DNA from: Clostridia bacterium
Lineage (GTDB): Bacteria; Bacillota; Clostridia; UMGS1883; UMGS1540
NCBI GenBank assembly: GCA_017620205.1
Contig: JAFZQX010000018.1
Span: forward strand, 1-50,611
Length of the DNA: 50,611 nucleotides
Direction of reading: 5' to 3'
In this document: one piece after another, positions 26,901 to 34,087 of the stretch
How positions within the stretch are numbered: position 1 is the first letter of the stretch
Layout of the letters: each line of letters begins with the position of its first letter
Program-made: the position numbers and the translations under genes
Notes under the pieces: generated by a model
Database searches by the model: none
What the model saw: only the letters and a program-made list of their open reading frames with translations
What the model was told of the DNA's origin: nothing

Positions 26901-28389
26901 TCGTTAAAAGAGTTTTGAATCTGTCGTATGACGGGGAAACGTACTTCTGGAAGTCTGTTATCTCAAGAATACTGCCGCTTGCAGGTTTAATAACCGGAAA
27001 TACAACAACCATGGGCGGGAAATAGCCCGCTTTTACCCAGTTGTTGATGCTTGACGGAACCCTCTCTTTTACTTGTTTAATCCCGCCCTGACCGTGTATC
27101 ATAATAAACGTCGGATATTTACCTGCCAGTTTAGGCGTCATATAATATCCGGTACAGTTGCTGTTTAAACTGTAAGTTACTATCTTATTGCTGTATACAT
27201 CCTGTGAGGACGGCGGATAAGCCGGTCCGCCCTCGGGAATCTGCGCGTCGTTAATCGTCAGCGTAGCATTTAAAACGAGGTCGTTATAACCGTTCTTTTT
27301 AATAGTTGCCGTAATGGGGTATACGCCGGGCTCTTCCGAGCCTATAAACTTTGAACCGTTGCATGTATAATGAACATTAACTTTTTCCGTTGCATTAGCT
27401 GCGGGAGTTACATAATTCATATGCGTTGAAAGGTCATAGTTTACGGTTTTATCAGTAAATGTGAAGCCCGTGATGTCAGGCATCGGATCTGTTACAGTAA
27501 ATTTATTCTTGCTTGCATTGTAAGCTGACTGTATGTCGCTTTCAGAAAGTACACCGTCGTATACTTTAACATCGCCGAAGCTCAAATCCATAAGCTGGAA
27601 AATACCTGATGCTGAAATTTCGCCGCCGAAAGCAAACTGCGCATCCTGGAGAGTACCCGAAGGCTTCGTTACAGTCTGCTTACCTACATAAGCGCCGTTT
27701 ATGTAAAGCTTCATATCCTTTGAGCCGTCAACATACTCAGGGTTTGTGATTACATAATGTGCCCATTTACCACCGCATTTAGCTGTCTGATCGCCGTAGT
27801 TGACAGCAACATATCTGCCTACAAGCGGGAATTTTGACATAGTTGTCTGGTTCTGGTCAAGGTTGAAAAGGTTTTTCTCTGTGCCGTCATATTTAACACA
27901 GTAGTTAAACATGTTATACTCTGTCTGATTTCTGTTTACAGGGTAGGGACGCGCCCAGAACGAAATTGTATTTGCCTGTGTTTCCAAAGCAGACTGTGAT
28001 ACTGTGGCGTAACGGTTTGATTCTTTGCAGACATTATGCTGTACTGTTTTGTGCAGGAACTGTGTTTGACCGCCTTCTGCGTTATTAAAGCTTTCCTTTT
28101 TAATGTCAAGACCGTACGAAGAGCCTGACCAGGGATACATTTTGACAACCGTTGAGCCGTTTAATGTACCGCTATCTGTGATGTTGCCGATTGAGCCCTG
28201 AATATCTGCGGGCTTTGTAGAACTTGCGTTCCTTTGATACGTGCTCACGTCAAGATCGATGAGCAATGTGTTTGCCGCCTGAACTGCAACTATTTCAGAC
28301 GGGAGCAATGAAACTGTCATCATTGCACAAAGCAAAACCGCCAATGTGGTCATTGCTTTTTTGCCTAATTTTCCAATTACTTTTTTCAT
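23998..28389 (-). CDS. Giant secreted mosaic protein: LamG, MBG and serine-esterase modules
   Basis: The product has 1463 residues; the ATG at 28389 follows AGGAGGTATAGT. A signal peptide (about 1-39) is followed by LamG-like 1 (40-300), MBG 1 (305-385), an alpha/beta-hydrolase (about 395-660), MBG 2, LamG-like 2, MBG 3, LamG-like 3 and the same tail as the neighbouring paralogue (ends QKVSTLYK). The hydrolase has the oxyanion-loop MIHGQGG, nucleophile motif GFSMGG and a probable catalytic His in GGHAWPLEQKE. This fits the esterase D/feruloyl or acetyl-xylan esterase type, so removal of ester groups from plant or microbial glycans is likely but unproven. It is secreted, with no visible anchor. 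It probably shares regulation with its paralogue through the ACATGT promoter. Confidence 0.87.
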   Translation of the reverse strand: MKKVIGKLGKKAMTTLAVLLCAMMTVSLLPSEIVAVQAANTLLIDLDVSTYQRNASSTKPADIQGSIGNITDSGTLNGSTVVKMYPWSGSSYGLDIKKESFNNAEGGQTQFLHKTVQHNVCKESNRYATVSQSALETQANTISFWARPYPVNRNQTEYNMFNYCVKYDGTEKNLFNLDQNQTTMSKFPLVGRYVAVNYGDQTAKCGGKWAHYVITNPEYVDGSKDMKLYINGAYVGKQTVTKPSGTLQDAQFAFGGEISASGIFQLMDLSFGDVKVYDGVLSESDIQSAYNASKNKFTVTDPMPDITGFTFTDKTVNYDLSTHMNYVTPAANATEKVNVHYTCNGSKFIGSEEPGVYPITATIKKNGYNDLVLNATLTINDAQIPEGGPAYPPSSQDVYSNKIVTYSLNSNCTGYYMTPKLAGKYPTFIMIHGQGGIKQVKERVPSSINNWVKAGYFPPMVVVFPVIKPASGSILEITDFQKYVSPSYDRFKTLLTSVENGELTQQIGTDKRILVAGFSMGGEAATQIAADYNTRIELTGGLSPAKYFYEGEGKFEDSYESMKDIHVSSNPGTHVYLSAGAQEGHQYVGEFVDTINRYHEAISYNAPDGVTRFIAKTNWGGHAWPLEQKEIFMYLYYATYGVIPSRELVESACDQNAYTIPEEVSVEEEHTGQYIEPDPLAQNITGYTFSNLTVDYDGENHNIEVMADANATEGVDIAYTLNGAPFTGATEAGKYNVTATLTKEGYNTIILNATLKIKAPVDPNATGYVLYGLDLSKMKKDVGTHPYTGTSGVEGTGDWADDTSLVIRSKEGVTIDKGTFTNANGNTTEYISLENTNADWITNTIGFNFSTLELEDNDNTISFWVDPERYTGKNTEILQYYVEYNGGTASFDLSMNTEGAWNAQNNSTDTTADAYSVSGGWKHVVITNPKCSGGAKTMDVYINGQLKDTVTLNIPDNAAITNATVSLAARNQGDGFKYRVQKSAKYGNIEVRQGIMDEQDIKDLYEEQLPLFTEGASTLENITGYTFENATVEYDGASHNITVTAGENATEGVDVAYTVNGAAFTGATEVGTYNVTATLTKAGYNKLILTATLTIEPKAAQPVDDGDILFELDLSNFAPGSTESPAGLANKGTSTTAQITAHSSSDVTLTTDYLHNKDDLSVSKKVLRITHLNNPDPEKISANRFEIKDPAFEEQDITLSFWTNLDPVSKQTSANSYYAIAQYNAKRSDGTFRNAADSTNSRGRVWQTSLETDPNSGYLWSNNWANDTFVVGTAKQWHHVVMTIPKFQGGAKLVKVYVDGVEKLSESLSLGGKTLQDSWISLGCDENGNYIPGDMSLSDVKVYAGVMSADGISALYDSEKDFYDNMAYNKITVSKNGSAINKLSNLEAGDSVTISYNENMETGVTVFAACYDEDDNLISASLANADGTGEFTLSLPSGFNSVKIYTWNAQNLSPLQKVSTLYK

Positions 28390-28421
28390 ACTATACCTCC
28401 TATTTTACAACAGTTATAAAT

Positions 28422-28474
28422 ATTATACTACTTATTATTTTTACAGTACATGTAAAAAAATAAACAAAACATGT
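28422..28474 (-). promoter_or_regulatory. Promoter with paired ACATGT boxes (copy 2)
   Basis: Minus-strand -10 TATAAT (28422-28427) and -35 TGTACT (28445-28450) are separated by 17 bp. Palindromic ACATGT boxes lie at 28448-28453 (overlapping the -35) and 28469-28474, 21 bp apart. The geometry matches copy 1 at 23880-23932 exactly. The transcript leader would be only about 25 nt. Confidence 0.72.
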
Positions 28475-28630
28475 AAATTTGTATATGCGGTTATTTTTGT
28501 TTATTATAAACATTTTGCGTATCGCCGCATCAACAGCAGTGCCGTTTTTTTTGTTTAATTTCCATAAACTTTGCGCGCGAATATGGAAAAAAATACTATT
28601 TTTTCACCGTTTTTTGCCGATTTTGAAGGC

Positions 28631-28667
28631 AAAAAAACACCTCCGGAAGAATTATCTTCCGAAGGTG
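28631..28667 (-). terminator. Terminator of the dCMP deaminase gene
   Basis: The stem CACCTTCGGAAGA / TCTTCCGGAGGTG (one G-T pair) with an ATAA-type loop is followed on the minus strand by T7. It lies about 18 nt beyond the stop at 28685. Confidence 0.92.
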
Positions 28668-28684
28668 CTGCAAAATTTCGTTAT

Positions 28685-29173
28685 TTAGTATCCGAGTTCG
28701 TCTGAAAGCGAATCATCATCTGTGATCCACTCATGGACGTTTATTATTTTATACTTATCTTTTGTCTGACGTATAACAACCATTTCTATACCGGCGTTTA
28801 TGATAAGTCTTTTACACATTGCGCACGCGGTTGCATCAGGCACGAGTGCGCCCGTCTGCATGTCTTTTCCCGCGAGATAGAGCGTTGCGCCAAGCATCGC
28901 GCTGCGTTTTGCGCTTATTATGGCGTTTGCTTCGGCATGAACGCTTCTGCAAAGCTCATATCTTTCGCCTCTCGGGATATTCATTTGCTCTCTTCTGCAA
29001 TAACCGAGGTCAATACAATTCTGTCTGCCTCTCGGTGCGCCGGAATATCCGCTTGAAACTATTTCATCGTGCTTAACTATTATAGCGCCGTAATTCCTGC
29101 GAAGGCAGGTACCGCGTTCCATAACAGTTTCGGCAATATCGAGATAGTAATTACATTTATCGCGTCTTTCCAA
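28685..29173 (-). CDS. dCMP/cytidine deaminase family protein (ComEB-like)
   Basis: The product has 162 residues and starts at TTG 29173, with a G-rich AGGAGGGGG upstream. Zinc-deaminase motifs are intact: the catalytic His79-Ala-Glu81 in VHAEANAI and Cys117/Cys120 in ACAMCKR. Further features of deoxycytidylate deaminases are GTCLRRNYGAIIVK near the N-terminus and the PRG-x-x-NC segment. It would convert dCMP to dUMP for thymidylate synthesis. In Bacillus the homologue comEB lies in a competence operon; there is no such context here. The short acidic C-terminal tail (DDDSLSDELGY) is extra. It is probably transcribed separately from tuf, whose terminator lies between them. Confidence 0.92.
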   Translation of the reverse strand: MERRDKCNYYLDIAETVMERGTCLRRNYGAIIVKHDEIVSSGYSGAPRGRQNCIDLGYCRREQMNIPRGERYELCRSVHAEANAIISAKRSAMLGATLYLAGKDMQTGALVPDATACAMCKRLIINAGIEMVVIRQTKDKYKIINVHEWITDDDSLSDELGY

Positions 29174-29281
29174 GCTTTATACCCCCTCCTACGGCTTGAT
29201 AAAACCGTGCAGAACACATAAAGCAAGGGCTCCGTTTGTCCGTTCTGCGCAATTTTCTCTTCGCCTTTAATTCATTTAATT

Positions 29282-29315
29282 AAAAGGGCTGCAGCAAATA
29301 TTATTGCTACAGCCC
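29282..29315 (-). terminator. Terminator of tuf (str operon end)
   Basis: The stem GGGCTGTAGCAA / TTGCTGCAGCCC with one mismatch is followed on the minus strand by TTTTAATT. It lies about 15 nt after the tuf stop and belongs to the recurring GGGCTG/CAGCCC family. Confidence 0.9.
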
Positions 29316-29330
29316 AGTTTAAAAAACTAA

Positions 29331-30530
29331 TTAGCCGTTGATTGCACTTACGACACCGGAGCCAACTGTTCTGCCGCCTTCGCGGATAGCGAAACGGAGA
29401 CCTTCTTCGATAGCGATAGGTGTGATAAGTTCAACATCCATTTCAACGTTATCGCCGGGCATGCACATTTCTACACCGTCGGGGAGAGAAATAACGCCTG
29501 TAACGTCAGTTGTTCTGAAGTAGAACTGAGGTCTGTAGTTGTTGAAGAACGGAGTATGACGTCCACCTTCGTCTTTTGTTAATACGTAAACCTGACCTCT
29601 GAATTTTGTATGAGGATTGATTGAACCGGGTTTAGCAAGAACCTGGCCTCTTTCAATTTCGTCTCTCTGAACACCACGGAGAAGAGCACCGATGTTATCG
29701 CCTGCTTCTGCTTCGTCAAGAATCTTTCTGAACATTTCAACGCCTGTGATAACAACTTTACGTGTTTCTTTGATACCAACGATTTCAACTTCGTCGGAGA
29801 TTTTAACTGTACCTCTCTCAACACGGCCTGTAGCAACAGTACCACGGCCTGTGATTGTGAATACGTCTTCGACAGGCATAAGGAAAGGAAGATCTTTCTT
29901 TCTGTCGGGTGTGGGGATATATTCGTCAACCTTCTGCATGAGCTCAAGGATAGGAGCGTATACAGGATCGGAAGGATCTGTAGATGTAGATTCGAGAGCC
30001 TGGAGAGCTGAACCTGCAACGATCGGGATTTCGTCACCCGGGAATTCGTATTCGTTTAAGAGGTCACGGATTTCCATTTCAACGAGTTCGAGAAGTTCGT
30101 CATCGTCAACCTGATCTCTCTTGTTAAGGAATACAACGATATAGGGAACGCCAACCTGACGAGCGAGAAGGATATGTTCTCTTGTCTGGGGCATCGGGCC
30201 GTCTGCAGCGGAAACAACGAGGATAGCGCCGTCCATCTGAGCAGCACCTGTGATCATGTTCTTAACATAGTCAGCGTGTCCGGGGCAGTCAACGTGAGCA
30301 TAGTGACGAGCGTCTGTTTCATACTCAACGTGAGCTGTGTTGATTGTGATACCTCTTTCTCTTTCTTCGGGAGCTTTATCGATGTTTGCGTAATCTTCGA
30401 ACTGAGCTTTGCCCTGGAAAGAAAGTACTTTTGTGATAGCAGCTGTAAGAGTTGTCTTACCATGGTCAACGTGACCTATTGTACCAATGTTAATATGCGG
30501 TTTGGTTCTTTCATATTTTTCCTTTGCCAT
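29331..30530 (-). CDS. tuf: Elongation factor Tu
   Basis: EF-Tu carries aminoacyl-tRNA to the ribosomal A site as a GTPase. It has 399 residues, the normal length, starting after AAGGAGG. GTP-binding motifs are present: GHVDHGKT (P-loop), DCPGHADY and NKRDQVDD; the usual NKCDMVDD has Cys and Met replaced by Arg and Gln. Effector region [12 protein letters not shown] is normal. It is the last gene of the str operon, 83 nt after fusA, and the gap holds a possible extra promoter. Confidence 0.99.
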   Translation of the reverse strand: MAKEKYERTKPHINIGTIGHVDHGKTTLTAAITKVLSFQGKAQFEDYANIDKAPEERERGITINTAHVEYETDARHYAHVDCPGHADYVKNMITGAAQMDGAILVVSAADGPMPQTREHILLARQVGVPYIVVFLNKRDQVDDDELLELVEMEIRDLLNEYEFPGDEIPIVAGSALQALESTSTDPSDPVYAPILELMQKVDEYIPTPDRKKDLPFLMPVEDVFTITGRGTVATGRVERGTVKISDEVEIVGIKETRKVVITGVEMFRKILDEAEAGDNIGALLRGVQRDEIERGQVLAKPGSINPHTKFRGQVYVLTKDEGGRHTPFFNNYRPQFYFRTTDVTGVISLPDGVEMCMPGDNVEMDVELITPIAIEEGLRFAIREGGRTVGSGVVSAING

Positions 30531-30571
30531 TTTTAATTCCTCCTTTTAATAGCTAAAAACTAATTACACTT

Positions 30572-30600
30572 ATTTTAATATAAATTGTGGAAAAAATCAA
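30572..30600 (-). promoter_or_regulatory. Possible internal tuf promoter
   Basis: On the minus strand TTGATT (30595-30600) and TAAAAT (30572-30577) are 17 bp apart in the AT-rich fusA-tuf gap. An extra promoter here would raise EF-Tu above the other str products, as is known in other bacteria. The match is only moderate. Confidence 0.4.
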
Positions 30601-30613
30601 TAGTTTTTTTAAA

Positions 30614-32689
30614 TTATTGTTTCTTTCCGCTGATAATTTCTTCCATAATGCTCTTCGGCACTTCTTCATAGTGGCTGGGCTGCATTGTGTACTGACCTCT
30701 GCCCTGTGTCTTGGAACGCAAATCTGTTGCGTAACCGAACATTTCGGAGAGTGGTACAAATGCGCTTATAGCCTGAGCGCCCGGTCTTGCTTCCATACCC
30801 TGAATCTGGCCGCGGCGTGAGTTTAAGTCACCCATAACATCGCCCATGTATTCTTCAGGTACGATAACGTCAACCTGCATTATTGGTTCTTTTAAGACGG
30901 GATCGCCCTTGCGGCAACCCTCTTTAAATGCCATTGAAGCTGCGATTTTAAACGCCATTTCTGACGAGTCAACTTCGTGGTATGAACCGTCAACGAGCGT
31001 AACTTTTACGTCAACTACGTTATATCCTGCGAGAACACCGTTCTGCATTGCGCCCTGAATACCGGCGTCAACAGCGGGAATGTATTCTTTCGGAATAGCA
31101 CCGCCGACAATCTTGTTGATAAATTCATAACCTTTACCCGGCTCTTGCGGCTCCATGTCGATAACAACGTGACCGTACTGACCTTTACCGCCCGACTGTC
31201 TCGCATATTTATGATCAACATGCGCAGCTTTGCGGATAGCTTCTTTGTAAGAAACCTGAGGCTTACCAACGTTTGCTTCAACTTTGAATTCGCGAAGCAG
31301 ACGGTCAACGATGATTTCAAGGTGCAGCTCGCCCATGCCGGCGATAATTGTCTGACCTGTTTCTTCGTCTGTATAGGTACGGAATGTCGGGTCTTCTTCC
31401 GCGAGTTTCGCAAGAGCTATACCCATCTTTTCCTGACCTGCTTTTGTCTTAGGCTCAATAGCAACGCGGATAACGGGATCCGGGAATTCCATAGATTCAA
31501 GGATAACGGGATTGCTTTCGTCGCAGAGAGTATCGCCCGTGCCGGTGTTTTTAAGACCAACGGCTGCTGCGATATCGCCGGAATAAACAATATCTATATC
31601 CTTTCTGTCGTTTGCGTGCATCTGAAGAATTCTGCCGACTCTTTCGTTTTTATCCTTTGTTGAGTTGTAAACAGCAGAGCCCTTATCGAGAGTACCGGAG
31701 TACACTCTGAAGAAGCAGAGCTTACCAACGAACGGGTCGGTCATAACCTTAAATGCCAAAGCCGAGAACGGCTCTTCATCGCTTGCGTGACGAACTGTTT
31801 CTTCTTCCGTGCGCGGAACTATGCCGGCAATCGGGGGAATGTCCGTCGGGGCGGGCATATAGTCAACAACAGCGTCAAGCAGGTTCTGAACGCCCTTATT
31901 TCTGTAGGATGTACCACAGAGAACGGGAACCATTTCGTTAGCAATAGTTGCTTTTCTTATTACTCTTTTGATTTCAGCTTCTGAAATCTCTTCGCCTTCA
32001 AGGTATTTTTCCATAACTTCTTCGTCCGCTTCTGCAACGGCTTCGAGAAGTGCGGAATGATATTCGTTGGCTTTGTCAAGCATATCAGCCGGAATATCTT
32101 CTATTCTTTCGTCCTGTCCGAGATCGTCGTAATAAACATACGCTTTCATTGTAACAAGGTCGATAAGACCCTTAAAGTCATCTTCAGCACCGATGGGGAG
32201 CTGAATCGGAACAGCGTTGCACATAAGTCTGTCTTTCATCATCTGGACAACATTGTAAAAATCAGCGCCCATAATGTCCATCTTATTTACATAAGCCATT
32301 CTGGGAACTTTATATTTATCAGCCTGTCTCCAAACGTTTTCAGACTGCGGTTCAACGCCGCCTTTTGCGCAGAATACCGTAACTGAACCGTCAAGTACAC
32401 GGAGCGAACGCTCAACTTCAACAGTAAAGTCAACGTGACCGGGGGTATCGATAATGTTTATACGGTGACCCTTCCAGTGCGCTGTAGTAGCAGCGGATGT
32501 GATTGTGATACCACGCTCCTGCTCCTGCGCCATCCAGTCCATTGTTGCAGTACCGTCATGAGTTTCGCCTATCTTATGCACACGGCCAGTGTAAAACAAG
32601 ATACGCTCTGTTGTAGTTGTTTTACCGGCATCTATATGCGCCATAATTCCTATATTTCTTGTTTTTTCCAAAGAAAACTCTCTAGGCAA
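30614..32689 (-). CDS. fusA: Elongation factor G
   Basis: EF-G drives translocation and, with RRF, ribosome recycling. It is 691 residues from a TTG start at 32689. That start is chosen because the family begins M[21 protein letters not shown] and AGGAGG lies 7 nt upstream. An ATG four bases earlier is out of frame and meets a stop after three codons. Motifs present: [32 protein letters not shown] and domain [18 protein letters not shown]. It lies between rpsG (55 nt) and tuf in the standard order. Confidence 0.99.
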   Translation of the reverse strand: MPREFSLEKTRNIGIMAHIDAGKTTTTERILFYTGRVHKIGETHDGTATMDWMAQEQERGITITSAATTAHWKGHRINIIDTPGHVDFTVEVERSLRVLDGSVTVFCAKGGVEPQSENVWRQADKYKVPRMAYVNKMDIMGADFYNVVQMMKDRLMCNAVPIQLPIGAEDDFKGLIDLVTMKAYVYYDDLGQDERIEDIPADMLDKANEYHSALLEAVAEADEEVMEKYLEGEEISEAEIKRVIRKATIANEMVPVLCGTSYRNKGVQNLLDAVVDYMPAPTDIPPIAGIVPRTEEETVRHASDEEPFSALAFKVMTDPFVGKLCFFRVYSGTLDKGSAVYNSTKDKNERVGRILQMHANDRKDIDIVYSGDIAAAVGLKNTGTGDTLCDESNPVILESMEFPDPVIRVAIEPKTKAGQEKMGIALAKLAEEDPTFRTYTDEETGQTIIAGMGELHLEIIVDRLLREFKVEANVGKPQVSYKEAIRKAAHVDHKYARQSGGKGQYGHVVIDMEPQEPGKGYEFINKIVGGAIPKEYIPAVDAGIQGAMQNGVLAGYNVVDVKVTLVDGSYHEVDSSEMAFKIAASMAFKEGCRKGDPVLKEPIMQVDVIVPEEYMGDVMGDLNSRRGQIQGMEARPGAQAISAFVPLSEMFGYATDLRSKTQGRGQYTMQPSHYEEVPKSIMEEIISGKKQ

Positions 32690-32744
32690 ACATATTCCTC
32701 CTAACAACAAGCATTTTTAGCAGTTTTAAGCTGTAAGCTTCAAA

Positions 32745-33215
32745 CTACCATCTGTAGTGTGCAAAAGCTTTGTTTGCTTCTGCCATTTTGTGTGTGTCTT
32801 CGCGTTTTTTAACCGCACCGCCGATATTGTTTATGGCATCCAAAATTTCTGCGGCAAGTCTTTCGCTCATTGTTCTCTCGCTTCTGGCACGTGAATATGC
32901 TGTAAGCCATCTGAGACCCAATGTCTGACGTCTCTCGGGACGAACCTCCATCGGAACCTGGTATGTTGCACCGCCGACACGGCGAGCTTTAACCTCCAAT
33001 ACAGGCATGATATTCTCCATTGCCTGGTTGAATACCTCAAGCGGTTCTTTGCCCGATTTTTCACGAATTATATCGAATGCATCGTATACTATTCTCTGGG
33101 CTACACCCTTTTTGCCGTCCAGCATGATGTTGTTTATAAGACGTGTAACAGTCTTGTCGTTGTAAAGCGGATCCGGCAAAACATCTCTTTTTGCAATAAA
33201 ACCTCTTCTTGGCAC
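32745..33215 (-). CDS. rpsG: 30S ribosomal protein S7
   Basis: S7 nucleates assembly of the 30S head by binding the 3' domain of 16S rRNA. It is 156 residues, starting at the GTG at 33215, preceded by AAGGAGGG with 8 nt spacing; family members begin with [15 protein letters not shown]. The ATG at 33233 would lie within the ribosome binding site region. Conserved blocks: NKTVTRLIN-type [28 protein letters not shown] and AHYRW at the end. The 151-nt gap from rpsL holds hairpins (see separate entry). Confidence 0.98.
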   Translation of the reverse strand: MPRRGFIAKRDVLPDPLYNDKTVTRLINNIMLDGKKGVAQRIVYDAFDIIREKSGKEPLEVFNQAMENIMPVLEVKARRVGGATYQVPMEVRPERRQTLGLRWLTAYSRARSERTMSERLAAEILDAINNIGGAVKKREDTHKMAEANKAFAHYRW

Positions 33216-33366
33216 TTTACTTCCCTCCTTCATATAATTTTGATGAATTCATAGGTACTCAAAACATTTAAGTTTTGTCAGTGCAACTTACGTTTAAATA
33301 TATAAACCGTACGTTACACCTTGAAAGGCCACCTCAATGCCCTTCAATTTTTGCGTACAGGTAAGA
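33216..33366 (-). promoter_or_regulatory. Structured rpsL-rpsG spacer
   Basis: This spacer is unusually long for the operon. On the transcript it can form TTGAAGGGC / GGCCTTTCAA-type pairing (9 bp, one G-U) and a second AT-rich stem around GTTTATATATTTAAAC before the rpsG ribosome binding site. In E. coli the equivalent spacer is the S7 autoregulatory site; that this one has the same role is inference. Confidence 0.45.
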
Positions 33367-33780
33367 TTACTTTTTGTTTCTCTTTGCCCCATACCTGCTT
33401 CTTGCCTGATTTCTGTTCGCAACGCCGGCTGTATCAAGTGTTCCCCTGATGATATGGTATCTTACACCGGGGAGATCCTTAACTCTTCCGCCACGGATAA
33501 GAACAACGCTATGTTCCTGCAGGTTATGACCTACGCCGGGAATATAAGCTGTAACTTCTATACCGTTGCTGAGTCTTACTCTGGCGATTTTACGAAGCGC
33601 TGAATTAGGCTTTTTGGGCGTCATTGTTTTAACAGCTGTGCAAACGCCTCTCTTCTGCGGTGCGCTCTGGTCTGTAAGCTCTTTTTTAAGAGAATTGAGG
33701 CCTTTCTGAAGCGCAGGAGAAGTGGATTTGGTTATGCTTGTTTCTCTGCCCTTGCGAACCAGTTGGTTAAATGTTGGCAT
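33367..33780 (-). CDS. rpsL: 30S ribosomal protein S12
   Basis: S12 lies at the decoding site and controls accuracy. It has 137 residues, with [11 protein letters not shown] at the start and the conserved [11 protein letters not shown] and [14 protein letters not shown] loops. The lysines at which streptomycin-resistance mutations occur in other bacteria (in TPKKPNS and GGRVKDLPG) are both unchanged. Its ATG overlaps the stop of the rplGB gene by one base (TAATG), so their translation is coupled. Confidence 0.99.
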   Translation of the reverse strand: MPTFNQLVRKGRETSITKSTSPALQKGLNSLKKELTDQSAPQKRGVCTAVKTMTPKKPNSALRKIARVRLSNGIEVTAYIPGVGHNLQEHSVVLIRGGRVKDLPGVRYHIIRGTLDTAGVANRNQARSRYGAKRNKK

Positions 33781-34064
33781 TAATCTTTCACCTCCTCATT
33801 ATTAATTATATTTGAAAAAGACATGTCGTCTTTTTTCAGCACTGCAACGGCCGCGCCGACATCTATTTTGCATGCGCTGCCGAGTTCTTTGCAGGTTTTG
33901 CAGTATTCCACGGGAACACCGTATTCCCTGCAAACGCTTATAAACGGCTCGCGGACGTGAAAATCCGCGTCCTCCGCGACAAAGGCCTTTGCCGCGGAGC
34001 CGCTTTTAACCGCTTTAAGGGACTGTTTAAGTCCTATTATAGTATCAGATAAGTCGCTGTCCAT
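33780..34064 (-). CDS. rplGB: Ribosomal protein L7Ae-like (YbxF/RplGB type)
   Basis: The product has 94 residues from the ATG at 34064, with GGAGG just upstream. It is a small L7Ae/L30e/Gadd45-fold protein, recognised by the segment [11 protein letters not shown], then [27 protein letters not shown]. In Bacillus the homologue YbxF occupies the same place between rpoC and rpsL and binds kink-turn RNA. This copy is longer at both ends, with an Asn/Asp-rich tail, and has Cys residues not typical of the family. Translation is coupled to rpsL. Confidence 0.85.
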   Translation of the reverse strand: MDSDLSDTIIGLKQSLKAVKSGSAAKAFVAEDADFHVREPFISVCREYGVPVEYCKTCKELGSACKIDVGAAVAVLKKDDMSFSNIINNEEVKD

Positions 34065-34087
34065 TTTTCCTCCGTTTGGGAGCAAAT

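Larger units (their letters stand above)
28390..28684. other. 295-nt intergenic region upstream of the esterase-LamG gene
   Basis: It contains the promoter and paired ACATGT boxes (28422-28474), about 150 nt of AT-rich sequence in which nothing is recognised, and the terminator of the dCMP deaminase gene (28631-28667). Confidence 0.6.
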
